64,000 bases of DNA from assembly GCF_035582795.1 (NCBI RefSeq), contig NC_134370.1:37373501-37437500 (forward strand), written 5' to 3'. Under the pieces are notes generated by a model. That model was not told the DNA's origin, did not search any database, and was given only the letters and a program-made list of their open reading frames with translations. Made by a program: the position numbers and the translations under genes. The DNA is from Mycteria americana. Taxonomy: Eukaryota > Chordata > Aves > Ciconiiformes > Ciconiidae. Positions 1 through 13,500 of this stretch are shown in pieces (within the stretch, counting starts at the first letter, position 1; each line of letters starts with the position of its first letter).

Positions 1-1405
1 AAGCTGCCCCTCTTAAGACAGAAAATTACCAAAGGAGTATTAATTCTTATGGAACATAAACTTCTGTAACTCTTCTCCTTGCCCTATTAAAAGTTTTTTA
101 CCCCAAAAAGTATATTGAAAGAGACTCCCTCTCTCTGCAATGTCTCTCACTGAGACTTAGGAATGAATAAATGGAGCTTCTACCAGAACCCACCGATGCC
201 ATTCCTTTACTGTCCAGTGGCATCACTGCTGAGTAATGTGAAGCAGTTTTTAGAGGGTAATCAGTTGGGTGCAGTTGTCACTGCCTCATCACCTGCTGCT
301 CATTCAGAAGGAATCTGGATTTCCATGCATGCAGTGGTTGGCAAATCCAAGTACTATAAACTAGATACTATAATGCCTTAAACTAGTTCTATAATCCTAG
401 TACTATAATACACTATTATTCTCCTATAGTTGTTAGCAAATAATCTCTTTGTTGCTACTACATTTTCCTCAGTGATGACATGAAACAATCAAGTTTAAGT
501 GTGGTATGGTCTTCTACACAAATACCCATAAAATATTAATCCTGTAGGGTTTTAGGGAAGTTTCTTGCAAAATGGTAGCAAAATAGTCACTGACTAGTTG
601 AAGAAATGCTATCAGTCCACATTTCAATACACTTTAGATGTTACTCTCCCTCCCCATGCCAGCTACTCGGCCAAACGAAAGATTTAAAATCCCATCACCA
701 TAGGTATTTATTAGCTGGTACTGCTGCCCGGACATGTCAGATACTGGTCATACAGGAAGGTCATAACCCCAGATTGACATTTCAAGATGGAATTTAATTT
801 TTGCTAATACAATTTTGCTAGCACATGTTTGGTACCCATTGGTCTTCTTCACAAAGAAGTGAAAAGGCAACTTTCTATAAGCACAATTAGCACAACCCCC
901 TCTATCTGCAAATCTGCACTGGTACTTTGAAAAATGCCAGCCTATATGTATGTGTTTTGTATTTCTTCACCTTACACTTGAATAGTTCCCAGTTAATTAT
1001 AACTAATCTTTCAATCCGCAGGGAGATAAAAATACATATATTTTCGTGAGTTGTCAGTATAGAGTACGCTATATTTCTCCAAATTAAATTTTAAGTTCTT
1101 CAGAGAGAAAGTCTGTGCTTCATGTGACTAGGAAAACATTTTCTAATGTTTTCCAAACACTGCTGACACCTGTTCTTCACTTTCGTTGGGCATGCTGGAG
1201 CACAGAGGGTACCAGTTGCTGTAGACAATGCTGATAACAGCTGCTGCACACAAAGGCTGCCAAAATTGATAATACTGACGAAACTAAAATCAAACGGAGC
1301 AAGGTGGAAAACCTTAAGGAAATGTCCACGAGGGGAGTCAAGGCTTTGTGTGTTTTTTAAATGCATGTTCACTTCAAGTAATAATACTGCTTTGATGCTT
1401 TGCAG
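1..1405 (+). other. MYPN: MYPN intron (3' part), no exon seen
   Basis: AT-rich sequence directly upstream of the first recognisable MYPN exon. The preceding exon should encode the first half of Ig domain 2 and end with a single base (G) of a split Glu codon; I found no such exon here. Short open frames in this stretch have no domain-like content. The intron therefore starts outside the window. Confidence 0.7.
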
Positions 1406-1522
1406 AGGAAATTTGTACTCTCGTTATTGCTGAAGTATTTTCAGAAGATTCTGGCAGTTTCACCTGTACTGCAAGCAATAAATATGGCACAGTATCTAGT
1501 ATAGCTCATCTAACTGTCAAAG
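1406..1522 (+). CDS. MYPN: MYPN exon: end of Ig domain 2
   Basis: Acceptor ...gatgctttgcag and donor AAAG|gtaaga. The exon begins with AG, which completes a Glu codon, and reads [16 protein letters not shown] then [10 protein letters not shown]: the F and G strands of an I-set Ig domain with the Y/F-x-C motif. The stretch [10 protein letters not shown] matches the second Ig domain of the palladin family. An alternative AG two bases later (1406-1407) is less likely, because the AG is needed for the split Glu. The exon ends in phase 1. Confidence 0.93.
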
Positions 1523-4500
1523 GTAAGAGTTTGTTTTAGTCCTTTGCTCGCTAGTAAATACAAGCAGAGCAGGCTGGTGCACTGTACAGTCCAAGCTGCT
1601 TATCGAACATACAGATCGCTATGTCTTTTCAAAGTGTCATTCCCCAATTAGAAATGTGAAGGAACAAGGAACATGAGGGAATAAATCCCACACAGCCCTT
1701 CCAAAAACACAGCTCTTGCTGACCTCAAGATTTGGGCAATAGCCATTTTTGGAATCTCTATGGACTGTCTAGGTTGCTGTTTCAATAACCCTTTGGTGCA
1801 GAGCCCAAAGGAGGAAACCTCAAAACAGATTCTTTCATACTGTCTACACGATTTATGCTGCCAAGTCACTAAGCAGTTAGGTGAGCAAAGTACAGTAAAT
1901 AAAAGCATAGTGCACTGTTGACTCCAATTCAGCTCAAGTTCTGGCAGTGTTCTTCATAATTAAAAAGTTAGAGAATTCTCCGAAAAGAAAGTTTGTATTT
2001 CAAAGATGCTGGTGGAATTCATGGGGGACATGGCTGAAGACCACTGCTGGATCTTCCAAACTAGAACGGTGTCTCTTTCCCCCCCGCCTTTACAACATTC
2101 CTTTGTCAAGGAAATTTGTTGTTAAACAAATGAGGTCAAACAACTCAGTCCAACAGCTGGGAGGACATCAGATGGAGTTTTTCCAACTGTAACTTTTGTG
2201 ATTTCATTTCACTATAATTTATGGTATTTACATATCACCAAAAGTTTGGTATTTGCTATTTCAGCATCTGAAGACAGTAGTAATGCTGCTACCCTTCACA
2301 CAATGAGCTCAATCAACTTAATTGCTGCTGAACATCAACCTCCCCTACGTACTTCTTCCCATCGTGTAGTAAATCAAACCCCCAAACCTAAACTTGAAGG
2401 TGTTCTTGTGAACCACAATGAACCCAGATCAAGTTCCAAGATAGGTCTCCGTGTGCACTTCAAGCTGCCTGAAGATGATAAAGGAAGTGAATCATCACCA
2501 GAGGATGGACCTGGTGCTACAAACCAAATCAGAGCCAACTATTTCCAAGAGAGGATAAATGGACAGCCAATGAAAATACCAGAGCCAACATCGCCATCCA
2601 AGGAACCCCCCCCAGTACTGGCTAAACCAAAGCTGTAAGTAAAAGGGATTCTAAGTCTCAGGAGCATCACTGATATTATTTAGTATTCATAGACCAGGAC
2701 ACTATTGCACTAGAGCAAAAAACTCAAACACAGAACAAAAAGACAGTCAGTATCACATGGTGCTGGCCTGATTAACCATACTCTTAGAAAACATATTCTA
2801 CAGAGCTAGATATTTTTTCTGTATATCCCTCCTGGGAAAAATGTTCTCCAAATTTAAAAGGAAAATGTTTTCCCTTTGAAATTTTATTTAATTTCACAAT
2901 GGTTTCTACTGCAGACAAAAGGTGAACAACACTGCTTTTATGCAGGCAAAATAAAAGCAGGTTCTTCAAATATATCTCACTCAATTCTGAGTATGCAATT
3001 TTGCCAATCCCAGACATATTCAGTCTTATACATAGTATGGGCTAGCAACTAGCTAGCAAGTGTAGTCCCAAAGGCCACGCCTCATGACTTTCATGTCTCA
3101 CAAACATAATCTCCTCCTAAAACAGATAAAATACTTGGAAATGTTTGATTATGTGAAACCTCTTTAACTAAAAAGCACCTGCATAATTAGTGTACTGTGA
3201 GCTCAAGGGGAAATTTTAAGAAGTAGTGTAGTTTTCTTAGAGGACGATTTATGGAATTCACACTGCAGTTTATTATGAAATATCTTTTCAGCATTTTTGA
3301 AACCTCTCAAATCTAGTTTAACAAAAAGCATGCAGAGTCCTTAATTTTGTTTCTTAAATAGGCAGAAGCTTTAACTAAAGACTCAGGAAGGACTTTATAA
3401 AGTAATTCATTGGTACTCTTAAGCAGGGATGTAATTTCATAGCATAAACATTACAAGTGAGAAGACAGAACTTGCATACCATGTAGCAGAGGAAGAACTT
3501 GGAGCAGTGTTTTTTTAATTTGTTAAGCCCATATTCACAGACCTATTTACTTTCAGACCTACAGTGTGTTTAAGGGGGGAGCAGATGCAGTATTTAAGTT
3601 GCCCAATGTTTGCATAAAGCAGAATTTCTCTCACACACACCCCCCAAAAAAAAATCCTATGACAAAGGAGTGCATTATTATGCAGATTACATATGAAGGA
3701 CACAAAATCAGGATTGCACAACTTCTAACTCTCTAACATTCTACTTTTTGAAAACTTGAAATTGCTATCTTTATCTACGTTTAATGTGACATTTAGCACA
3801 TTATAGAAACAATTCTTTTAAATGAAAAGACGTTCTGTTGACTTCATGTATTTGGTTTGTCAGTACCAGTTGTGGTTGGTCTCTACTTCTACATTTTTCA
3901 CTTTTTAACAATAGTTATTTAATACTTGACAATTTATTACATGATCATTTGCCATATCCTCTATGTCCTTTTTGGTTTTGGAAGGGGAAAAGTTAGCCTC
4001 TTTTCCATATGCTGTATTTCCATGTACATAATAACTAAATAAACCACTCGACAAGGCAAAATAATTTTCCTTAATTGCAAAGTAAAAAAGCCCTGAAGAC
4101 ATACACAGTAGATAGCACCTAGGAAACAACAATTGCATGAAATGCAAGTCCTCCCTGAATGATGCACTCCTGCCTGTCACCGAATGTCAACACTACCTAA
4201 ACTATGTTGGTAATATCTCTCTTGGTGGATTACTACAAAGCTTTATTAGCCAAAATGCTGGTTTCAGAACCCACTTTAACAGGAGCTAAATAACTGCAAT
4301 CTGGCTTACAAACGCTCATTTAAAATCCAATAAGCCAAATCCTATTCTTAGTCACACAAGCAGAGAGGTACTAAGGTGTCATAGAGCAGAATTTGACAAT
4401 GCTATCCCTTAAATATCTTCAAGTAAGAGTAAGATTTATATTTATATTTCATGTGTTAAAATGTAAGAATCATCTTTAGTCAAATGATTTTCAGACAGAA

Positions 4501-7500
4501 AGCTTTTGTGCCTCTGACAAAGAAGGGGAGAAGAAGGAAAAGTTTACTTTAGTAGCAAACTAATATTATGCTTTTCTCATAATGTTAGAGAATATGCCAG
4601 GTAACAGTTTCCTCTACCTCTTACTGTATCACAGGACATAGAATTTTTATCTTGCAATTCACATATGGAAATGTAGTCAGCCAGCATGTTCAGGGCTCAT
4701 GACCAATTTTGCTCATCTTTGTTTTATGTGCAGTGATCAGACCCAGTTAAAACAGCTCCACAACCAGGTCTTGCTTGAACAACAGCAGGTGCATCAGACG
4801 TCTACAAAAGAGTTGTCATTCAACACAGCTTTATTGAATTCTGCTACTTCACTCCATCAACAGTCCACCTCAACTATGTACAAACAAAGCAAAGCCTCTG
4901 CTTCACAAGCATTCAGCTATACCCGACCTAAACAGTTCCTACCATCACAAACCACACCGCCTGCCAGCTCCTCTTCTAGCTCCTCAGTTACAACATTCAG
5001 CAACGTCCCTCAAGGAACTCAAAGAACAAATAACAAGGAAAATTTCACAGGAAATCCTCCACCTGCCCAATCAAGGTCTTCAGGAGGGTTTACAAGCAAA
5101 AATGAACAGTCTCTACCAAGCCCTAAAGAATCCATGGTGCTTCCATTAACACTTTCTACATCTAGTGTAAAACAGTTTCAGCCGCAGAGTGTGACTCCTG
5201 CTCCTCTCTCCCCAACTGGCCGGATTCAGAATCCAGTAGCTTTCCTTAGTGCTGTTCTTCCTTCACTTCCTACTGTGCCATCAACCAATGCTATGGGACT
5301 CCCCAGAAGTACACCAGCCATGTAAGTAGCATAAACCATATGTGCAGAAGCAGGGGCAAGAAATACTCATAAAGGAAACTCAGATGTATTTCTGTTCAAG
5401 GGTTCAGTGGGGAGTTTACTGAAATGCAAGTCATTCATAAAATAGAAAAGCGAGTTACTCAAATATTCTGGTCATTTCATCTAACCTCACATTCAGTTAA
5501 GAATGGAAGGGATAGTAGCTTCTATAATAAGATACATCAAGGGTAAGATAAATTCAAGACAGAGAAATGGGAGTTTATAAAAAGATATATACAAGAATTT
5601 GGGGGCTCAGAGATTCATAACACTGTGCTAACGGGAGAAAAGAGATTTCATGAGCTTGCAGGATAAGTCACTCTAAGAACATATGCCTATATGAGCTATA
5701 AAAACATTCTTACATATTGTAAGCAACAAGTAAAGTTTTAAAAGGTACCTCATAATGTAAGTTATTTCTTAGTCCAGGTAAATCTAAGAAATAACTTATG
5801 TAAAAGTGTTTTTCTGGTTGCAATATTTTCTGTATTTAAATTCCCCCAGAAATTCTCAGGAGAGTTAATGTTTTGCACATAAATATTTTAATTGACAGCC
5901 AGCATGATTTCTGTGACAAAATGGCTACCACCGTACAAACAAATAAGAACGATGATGTACTGGAAAGGTTGTGGCCTTAAGAGTTCCTTCTTTACTAGTA
6001 GAGTTCAAGTTAATAACCCTTTTGTGGACTACGTGAACCCTATGTTAGCACGGCTAGCACCAGTAGATTGATTCAACGTTTTATCCATAGAACTCTAAAT
6101 TCTGCACAAAGTAAGGAATATTTCCCCTTTTTACCAATGGTACGCTTCAAGGTAGTGATAGCCATCAGTAAGTCACAATCTCCTAACTATTCTGCTGATA
6201 CTACACCAACCAATCTGTAATTATAACAGAAAAAAAGTGTCCCTGTATACATAACATTCACCACCCTACGTGCCAAGAAATCCTGCCTTCAAACCATTAC
6301 TGCACTCCTACTGCCAGACTTCCCAGTTCCCCAGCACAGCCACATAATCTCTATCACCCTGTGGCACACGCCTGCAGGCCTTCATGGCCCTGGTATCATG
6401 GGCAGGCATACATAATAAAGTTATAAGGTTCACAGCGAAGGTTTTAACTATACCGAACTCAAGCCTTCGGCCTGATTTCACAACATTGCAACAGCAAGCA
6501 AAAATCAACTGCAACGACTCATCCATTCCCCTTCCTCTCCTTCAGAGCTGGTGCACTTAACCCTTGCAAAGTGCTCTACTTATTCTAACTGTTGTACAGG
6601 ATTTACCAAATAAATCCTTACAATATGCCTACCAGGCAGAGTAGTTAAATATTGTTTTCTTCATTTCACCTTTCCTGGGTCCCAGCTTGGAGCTGAATTC
6701 CCACATAACTGGAGCTTATTGTGCTGAGATTCAAATCTAGACCTCTACATGGGAGAGAGTCAAAGTGAGGGCACAAAAGATCAGGAAGGAACCCGAACAA
6801 TATCTGTGCTAATCTGTGAATATCTATTGAAGTTTCAGCTTCCTTTTTTGGCATTATCAATTATAATAATTCTGGTTACAAAAGCAGTGAGAGGTCACCA
6901 TGTCTGCAGTACAACAAAAGGAACATATCTTGCACAGCAATCATTAGTTACGCCTTTTACCTAGACCCCCTGTTATTAAGATGCCAACTCCCAGTAAATT
7001 ACTAGAACATAGCACACTCTCTAGTAGTGTGTGGCTGCTGTGCTTCAGCAGTGCACTCTCACAGTCTCCCAACAGTCTTATTTAAGAATTTAACTATTTT
7101 CAAACCTTACTAGAATAAAACAGACTACATAAAATAAAAATAAAAACAACTGTTGATGTTAGGTGTCATAAAAGGGTGAGAGAAATGAAAGAAGTAAAAG
7201 TTCATGGAAAGAGTAAATGATCAATGAAGATGTGAGATAAAGATCAATGAGAAATTGTATTAACTTTTAAATTATTGCCTGATATAGTAAAATGTATAAA
7301 TTGTATACCTATGGTAACACCTATACGCATTTCTTTAGCATTCATTGTGACATCATTATTCCAGGATAAATATAAACGGAGCTTAGATAACTTAGATGCT
7401 TATTATAGTATTATAATGTTTATTATCTTTAAGATGTGTGTCCTTCATTCCTACTGGCATGGGAATGGGATGCACCATTAAAATAGTACCAAAAAAATCA

Positions 7501-10500
7501 AATCCCATATGGTGCTTTGGCTTCTCTATAAATAAATATCAGGTTCCTCCAGACAACTGAAGCATAACTTATCATATCACACAGGTGACAAAAAAAATAT
7601 ATACTGGTTGCTGCATGTTAGTATCAGAATTTTCTTTTAATAGCCCAACCCAGGGATTAACAAAGAAAAATCTGAAGCCTCTGTCGTTAGCAACAGATGA
7701 TTCTATTCGGGAAAATAAAGCTGCACTTGTAAAGGACCTGGAAAGAAAACTGCATTTCAGAGAGGATGTTAATCAACAAAGTAGTCAGCAGGTAAGAAAA
7801 TCAAGTGTTATTAAAATAAATTTCACTCATTAACAAGATACATATTATGACTTGTGAAACAAAAGGTGTTTGTGTGGCTGAGCTGCTAGACGACTTTGCA
7901 GAGTAAAGTTTTGTGGTAAGTACTGGTTTGGAATAGCAAACTGGAGCTTTAAATAGGAAGTATGAAGGGATGCAGTTGTAGAGGGCTTACTTTGTCACTG
8001 AGTAGCATTTTTAATTTCTGCTCATCTCTAATAGAGACCTGTAGGAATGTAAAACTTCTTTTCATGGAAGCTTCTGTACATTGGATTTAATTGTTTCACT
8101 TTACAAGTTGCTCAACTCATTCACATGCACACATACACATTCATACACTGTATATTTTTAACACAAATTAAGGAGTAAAGTAATCAAACTGTTTAAGAAA
8201 TGGTTTCTCTTTTTACTTTGGTTGAATTAAAATGTGGTATTCCATTTTTAGCATTAAACCTATTTTTCCAAATCTCCTGACTTATATGAATTGACAGGGA
8301 CTTGTTAGGAACTTAACAAAGTTTTTGGTAGCTGTTACTGGCATACACCGAACTTTAGGCCTAGCATTATTAGAGTTTAGCAAAATAACAAGCCTTTTAC
8401 ACAGTTCAAGGAACTAAATATCAGTTCATTCTTAACTGGAATCAATCAATTCACCGGATCTGGGCAGTGTCTATGAAATTAAAGAAGAAATAAAAAATTA
8501 AGTAATATTTTGAGGTTGAAATCACTGTAAATCATGTTCAGCCACTCTCAAATAACAGTAGGACACACTAAGGACTGCTAGATAGCTTTCTGTCTGTAGG
8601 CAGTTATGCTACTCTCACCTTGGCCATGGAGCCCTCCATAGCTGTCCCGCCAGCTCAGGCTTAACACAGCAAATAATGGTTTACCCTGATCTGTCATCAA
8701 CAAGGGAACTTTCATAAGGTCTGTTAGCCCTTCTGACAGAGAACATGCAAAGATAAGCAAAAAGCCATGGAGTCTCTGGAGTAAATTACCCTCTGTGGAC
8801 AACTGCAGTGTAATCCCTGTTTTCTTAATTTTGCTGTTGACCTTTCTTTCTGACAGATCATGCTGCCAAAGCATTTTGAGTAAAACAACTGGCAAGCGGT
8901 ATGTTTTGCAGATGAATCACAAGTGTTACAATTTGTACTTGCTATGGTAGTAAGATAAATTATTTAGAGAGCTACTGTGAAATACCAATCAGTCTTTCAA
9001 GTTAACTGCATGATAAGCCCTTTAGAAACAATGATCACTACTAGTGTCAAAGTTATCCACTGACAGCAGAAGTTATTTATACACGTATTAGCTATTCTGT
9101 ATGAGACCACACCAAAATCTTAATTCCCAAATCCCCTAAACACTGAAAAACTTCAAAGCTGGCACTTCTCTAATTGTTATGGTAATTAGAATGCCAACGG
9201 TAATGAACTAGAAAACAATTTTAGGATTGCTCAATGAAAGTTCCTTCATTTTCCCCTCAGTTCCCACCATTAATCACTTCTGATTTTATTCTTCCACATC
9301 CAGGAAAACCACTGCTCAGACTGACTCCAGCAAATTCAAGTCTGAGTTTTCTCCTCAGTGAAAGCAGTGATTATTTAAAGAGATGAGAGGATGCATAGTA
9401 TTTTCCAAAATTCCTATTGCTTTGCCATATATAGAACAATCAACATCATGAGAATAATATGTTGGAGTGCTGGATTCACACCCATAGATTTTGTTCCATT
9501 TTTGCCTCTTGCAGTTAACACAGAATTAAAAAGGAGACATTTTCATCCTATATACAGCATATCTGCATTAAATTGATTATTATAATGGTAGGGAAGGACT
9601 TCTTATTCACTTTCTCATAAATATGAATGCAACTCTCCTCTGTATGAGAGACCACTGCATAATGAATGGAGTACAGCACCCAATAAGAATCTCAAAGTGT
9701 TGGCTCCCTTGTATTTTCTACATGTTATGTTAAAAATTCCTTCTCATAAAATGTGTCCTATAGTGTATTTTTATTTAGAGAATTGTATTGTAACCCCATA
9801 TTTCAATAGCAGCATTTGGTCTCATTTACAATATCTGCAGAGCATGTAGGGATCATCCAGAATGAAAGCTGCAGATGACAAATCTGTGTCTTCAAGTACT
9901 GGTATTGTCTTATATTACTATATAAAGTCCAGTAATGAACATGAGTGATTTACATCCTGGTGCTCTATTTATTATCTATCATTGAGTTCCATATGAAAAC
10001 TGTTTAGCTTACAAGTCAAGATTTTCCTAAGTGTCAGCATTATGCACTCAGTGTGATATCTGCTAATCCAGATGTACTCCTTCTGTTTCATCCAGTACAT
10101 CATTCATCACCAACAATAAAGAAATCCAGAATCAGAATGTAGTTGGTAATTTTGCTGATGTTGCATGAGACAGAACAGATTAGTCTTCTACAGCTATGAT
10201 AATCATGCAGTGCTGACAGAAATTCAATGATTTTGCTATGATTCTAGCTGCAACTTTGACCAAGTACATGCACTAACAAGCTGTCATTTTTACCAGACAA
10301 AAACACCATGCCTGTCATTTATGCAGATGGTAGTATGTTATATTGCCAGGTGAAATTTCATCACAATTAGGAGTGTTGGAAAAAAGAGGTTCAGCTATAC
10401 CAAACACCTTCAGTCAGATTTGCTCAGTTCTTTCAAACAGAAGATACACTAAATGAGGATTAGCTTTAGGCAATTGCAGGAAGAGGTTAGGACAAATCCC

Positions 10501-13500
10501 AGGATATAGGAGACTTAACTCAGTTTCTTCCTTGGCCAGTTGAATTCATAACTCTTAACTCCCATAAGGACAGCCTAACTCCTTGCCAGTGGGTACGTGT
10601 ACTGTTGGTGCTGTCCCAGGTTGCACAAATAGTTAAGCATTCTTTATCAGCAGGATAAAAACTTGGAAATTCCACCTTTCAGAACAGCTCCCTTAGCAGG
10701 AGACCTGAGCCCTTCTCTCACCTTCTCCAGCTCAGTGAACAAAACTTAAGACTTTCAGGCAGAGTGGAACAGGCCCTCCTTTAGCAGGACATTTCAGAGA
10801 GCATTTCAGCTTAATGGTTAGGGTTGTTTGAGGAAGCTGCTAGAATCCTTTCTTCCAGTTTGTGTCAGAGAAAAGAAACAGACAGAGACAGGGAGAGAGA
10901 AACAGAATCACTCTCCTGCCTCGGAACTAGGACAAACACCTGGATTCTTGTCTTCGCTGTAGTGGATGCTTCAGTATTTCTGCAAAGTGAAAGAGGACAA
11001 GAAGGACAAAGAACTTCCCTGACCACTTACCTCCACCCTCATAATGTTTTGTTGGCATGGAGCTCAGAGCTTCCTCTTGGAGACTGAGGTTGAAATCCTG
11101 TGAGACAAAGAATCCAAGCCTCATAACCTCAGTGAATATCTGGGCTACTGCACTATTTGACGAAAGGAGAGCACAGCCTGTGTTATCTCCACTTCCCAAA
11201 ATCTGTTAATCTAGTCCATTGGGCCTTTTATCTTCCTTACAAGTAAAATATCTTGGTAACGTTCAGTTAGAATACGTCATGTAGAAACAAAAAGACATGT
11301 GGGGAGAAAAGGGCAGATAGAGTATTTGGGAGGATTTTGGCAAATGGAAAAAAATATAAATGTGTAATGCAAACTGATTCTTTTGCCCTGGTATTTGAAA
11401 ACATTTACAGGCTTCACCAATGGGATCATAAATAGAGGAAATTCAGCTTTACAGGCAAAACTTAGAAATTAATGATATTATCTCCTCAAAACTTTGCTAT
11501 ACAAATAATAATATAAAATAGAAAAATGAGGCAATTAAACCTCAAAATCCTGTACAGTCATAAAAATAAAGGAATTAACTGTGCAATAATAAAGGAAAGG
11601 AGAGTTAAGTACCTGGGCTTGGTTTATACCTTTTGGTTATAAGAATTACAAACTGTGCTCACATATCTGTGTCATTTACTATGAAGAATATCATGTGGCA
11701 ATGCTGGTTGGTTGTGTCTTATGTAAGACCCAGACAGCAGCGTGGTCACTGCCTTATTTTTAGGACAAAGGGTAAAGCTACAGCTGTTTAGAAAATTATG
11801 TACAGCCCTCACATGAATATTCTTTACTTTTGCTAGGGAATGCTTTATAAGAAATTTCAGAGCAGAAGAGATGCAGGGTTTGTCCAAAAGCTTTTAGATC
11901 ACTAAAAACCACAGCCCTTAAAGCCATATGCAGGACCCAGCTCAGCACACAGGCCACATCACCACTAACACCTCAACACTGATCAAACAGAATCATCTCC
12001 TCACAGTTCCCTACTAAGCAGTCAACCTCAGAAAGGTCACAAGAATTACCAAGAGCTCTGTTCCCCAGGGCACAAGAATTACACTTATTTCAATCACTCC
12101 AAAAATCTTGCTCAAAAACAAGCTTCACATTATCTCCCAAAGGTCAGCAAATGCAGGCAATTTTGGACTAAGGATGAGAATTAAACCCCAAGGAGTCCTC
12201 ATGGAAGCTTATTTACTCTGTACCAGAATGAGAAAAGATTTAAGAACCTGACCAAGACAAATTACCAGATCTTGACATTCATAGATATAAACTCCCAATA
12301 ATCATGGGAATGAATAGTTGAACAACCACTTGTAGTTGTCTTCTCAACATCTAGATCTAATCAACAACAAAGTACAGACAGGTCTTCCTGGTAAGGATGC
12401 TGGCTTGCAGAACTCATCACCTAGGAAAGGAAACCTGTGCTCCTCATGCTTTCACACACACTCCTAAGCTGCTCACTCCAGCTGATAAGTCTGTGGGAGT
12501 TGGAGATAGAAACCTCATTTGCTTTCTCTTCTGTTTTCCTCTTGCTCTATCACTTTGAGCTGGACTGTATTTTGAATTTTGTCTAGCTGTGTACCACAGA
12601 TGACTTGCTAGACTCTTCAAGCGTTTGTCTTTACATTTGGATAGCATGATATTCATGCCTTGTGCCATGTAAGGGGGCCCAACTGCAAGAAATAAGTCGC
12701 TTCAGTGATACCTCTCCATGGGACATGATAAGTGAAGAAAAGCATGCACATTGGGTCTGTTGTTTTTTGATTCCCACTGCTGAAGGAGAGAGGGAGAAGG
12801 GGAGAGAAAGAATCCAAACTAAACAGAAGATTTCAGTCAGAGTAGCCTAGATTAGATGTTGAAGCCAAGGAAGTGTTACAGCTTGTAAACAGACAGTGAC
12901 ATACAATATATGCCATTTTCTTAGATAAAGTGTTAACTGGATTTAGAATAACTCTGCCAAAAAGCCAATCTAATAAAAGTTTCAAAACTGGGATTAAATT
13001 GGGAAATTTGTCTGGAGCTGGCAATGAGTGGCAAACAGAATTATGTTTTTATACAGTATATGGGAATCAACATTCAAATAAAGCTCTTCGAGCCTTTCTA
13101 TTTGTGGTAATTTCCATGGGTTACTATGCTAACGTCAGAATATTTTGACGCTACAAGCTTCTACTAACTGTAAGCATGTATTTTCACTAAGATCTGAATC
13201 CCGCTAAAGTCAACAGCAAGATGGGTTTTAACTTCAACAGATCCAGGACTTTAGAACTCATATTCACACACAAAGGTGCTTAAAAACTTACAGGAGTTAC
13301 TACAGTCTATGCAATTCCCCTGTTTCCCAAAAAGGTTCACAGGTAGCAGAATGGCCCAGGAGCTAGATTACTTGACTCAAGATCTAGAAGAACATGATCC
13401 AACTACCTGCTCTGTCACAGACTTTCTATGTTACCTTAACAGGTCTCTTAGCTTCTTTAGGCCTCAATTTCTCATATGTAAAATGCAGGTAATAGTCCTG

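Noticed and set aside
8578-8895. 105-codon open frame on the minus strand inside the 12.6 kb MYPN intron
   Set aside because: The translated product has no recognisable domain, low-complexity signal or splice context; a frame of this length is expected by chance in 64 kb.
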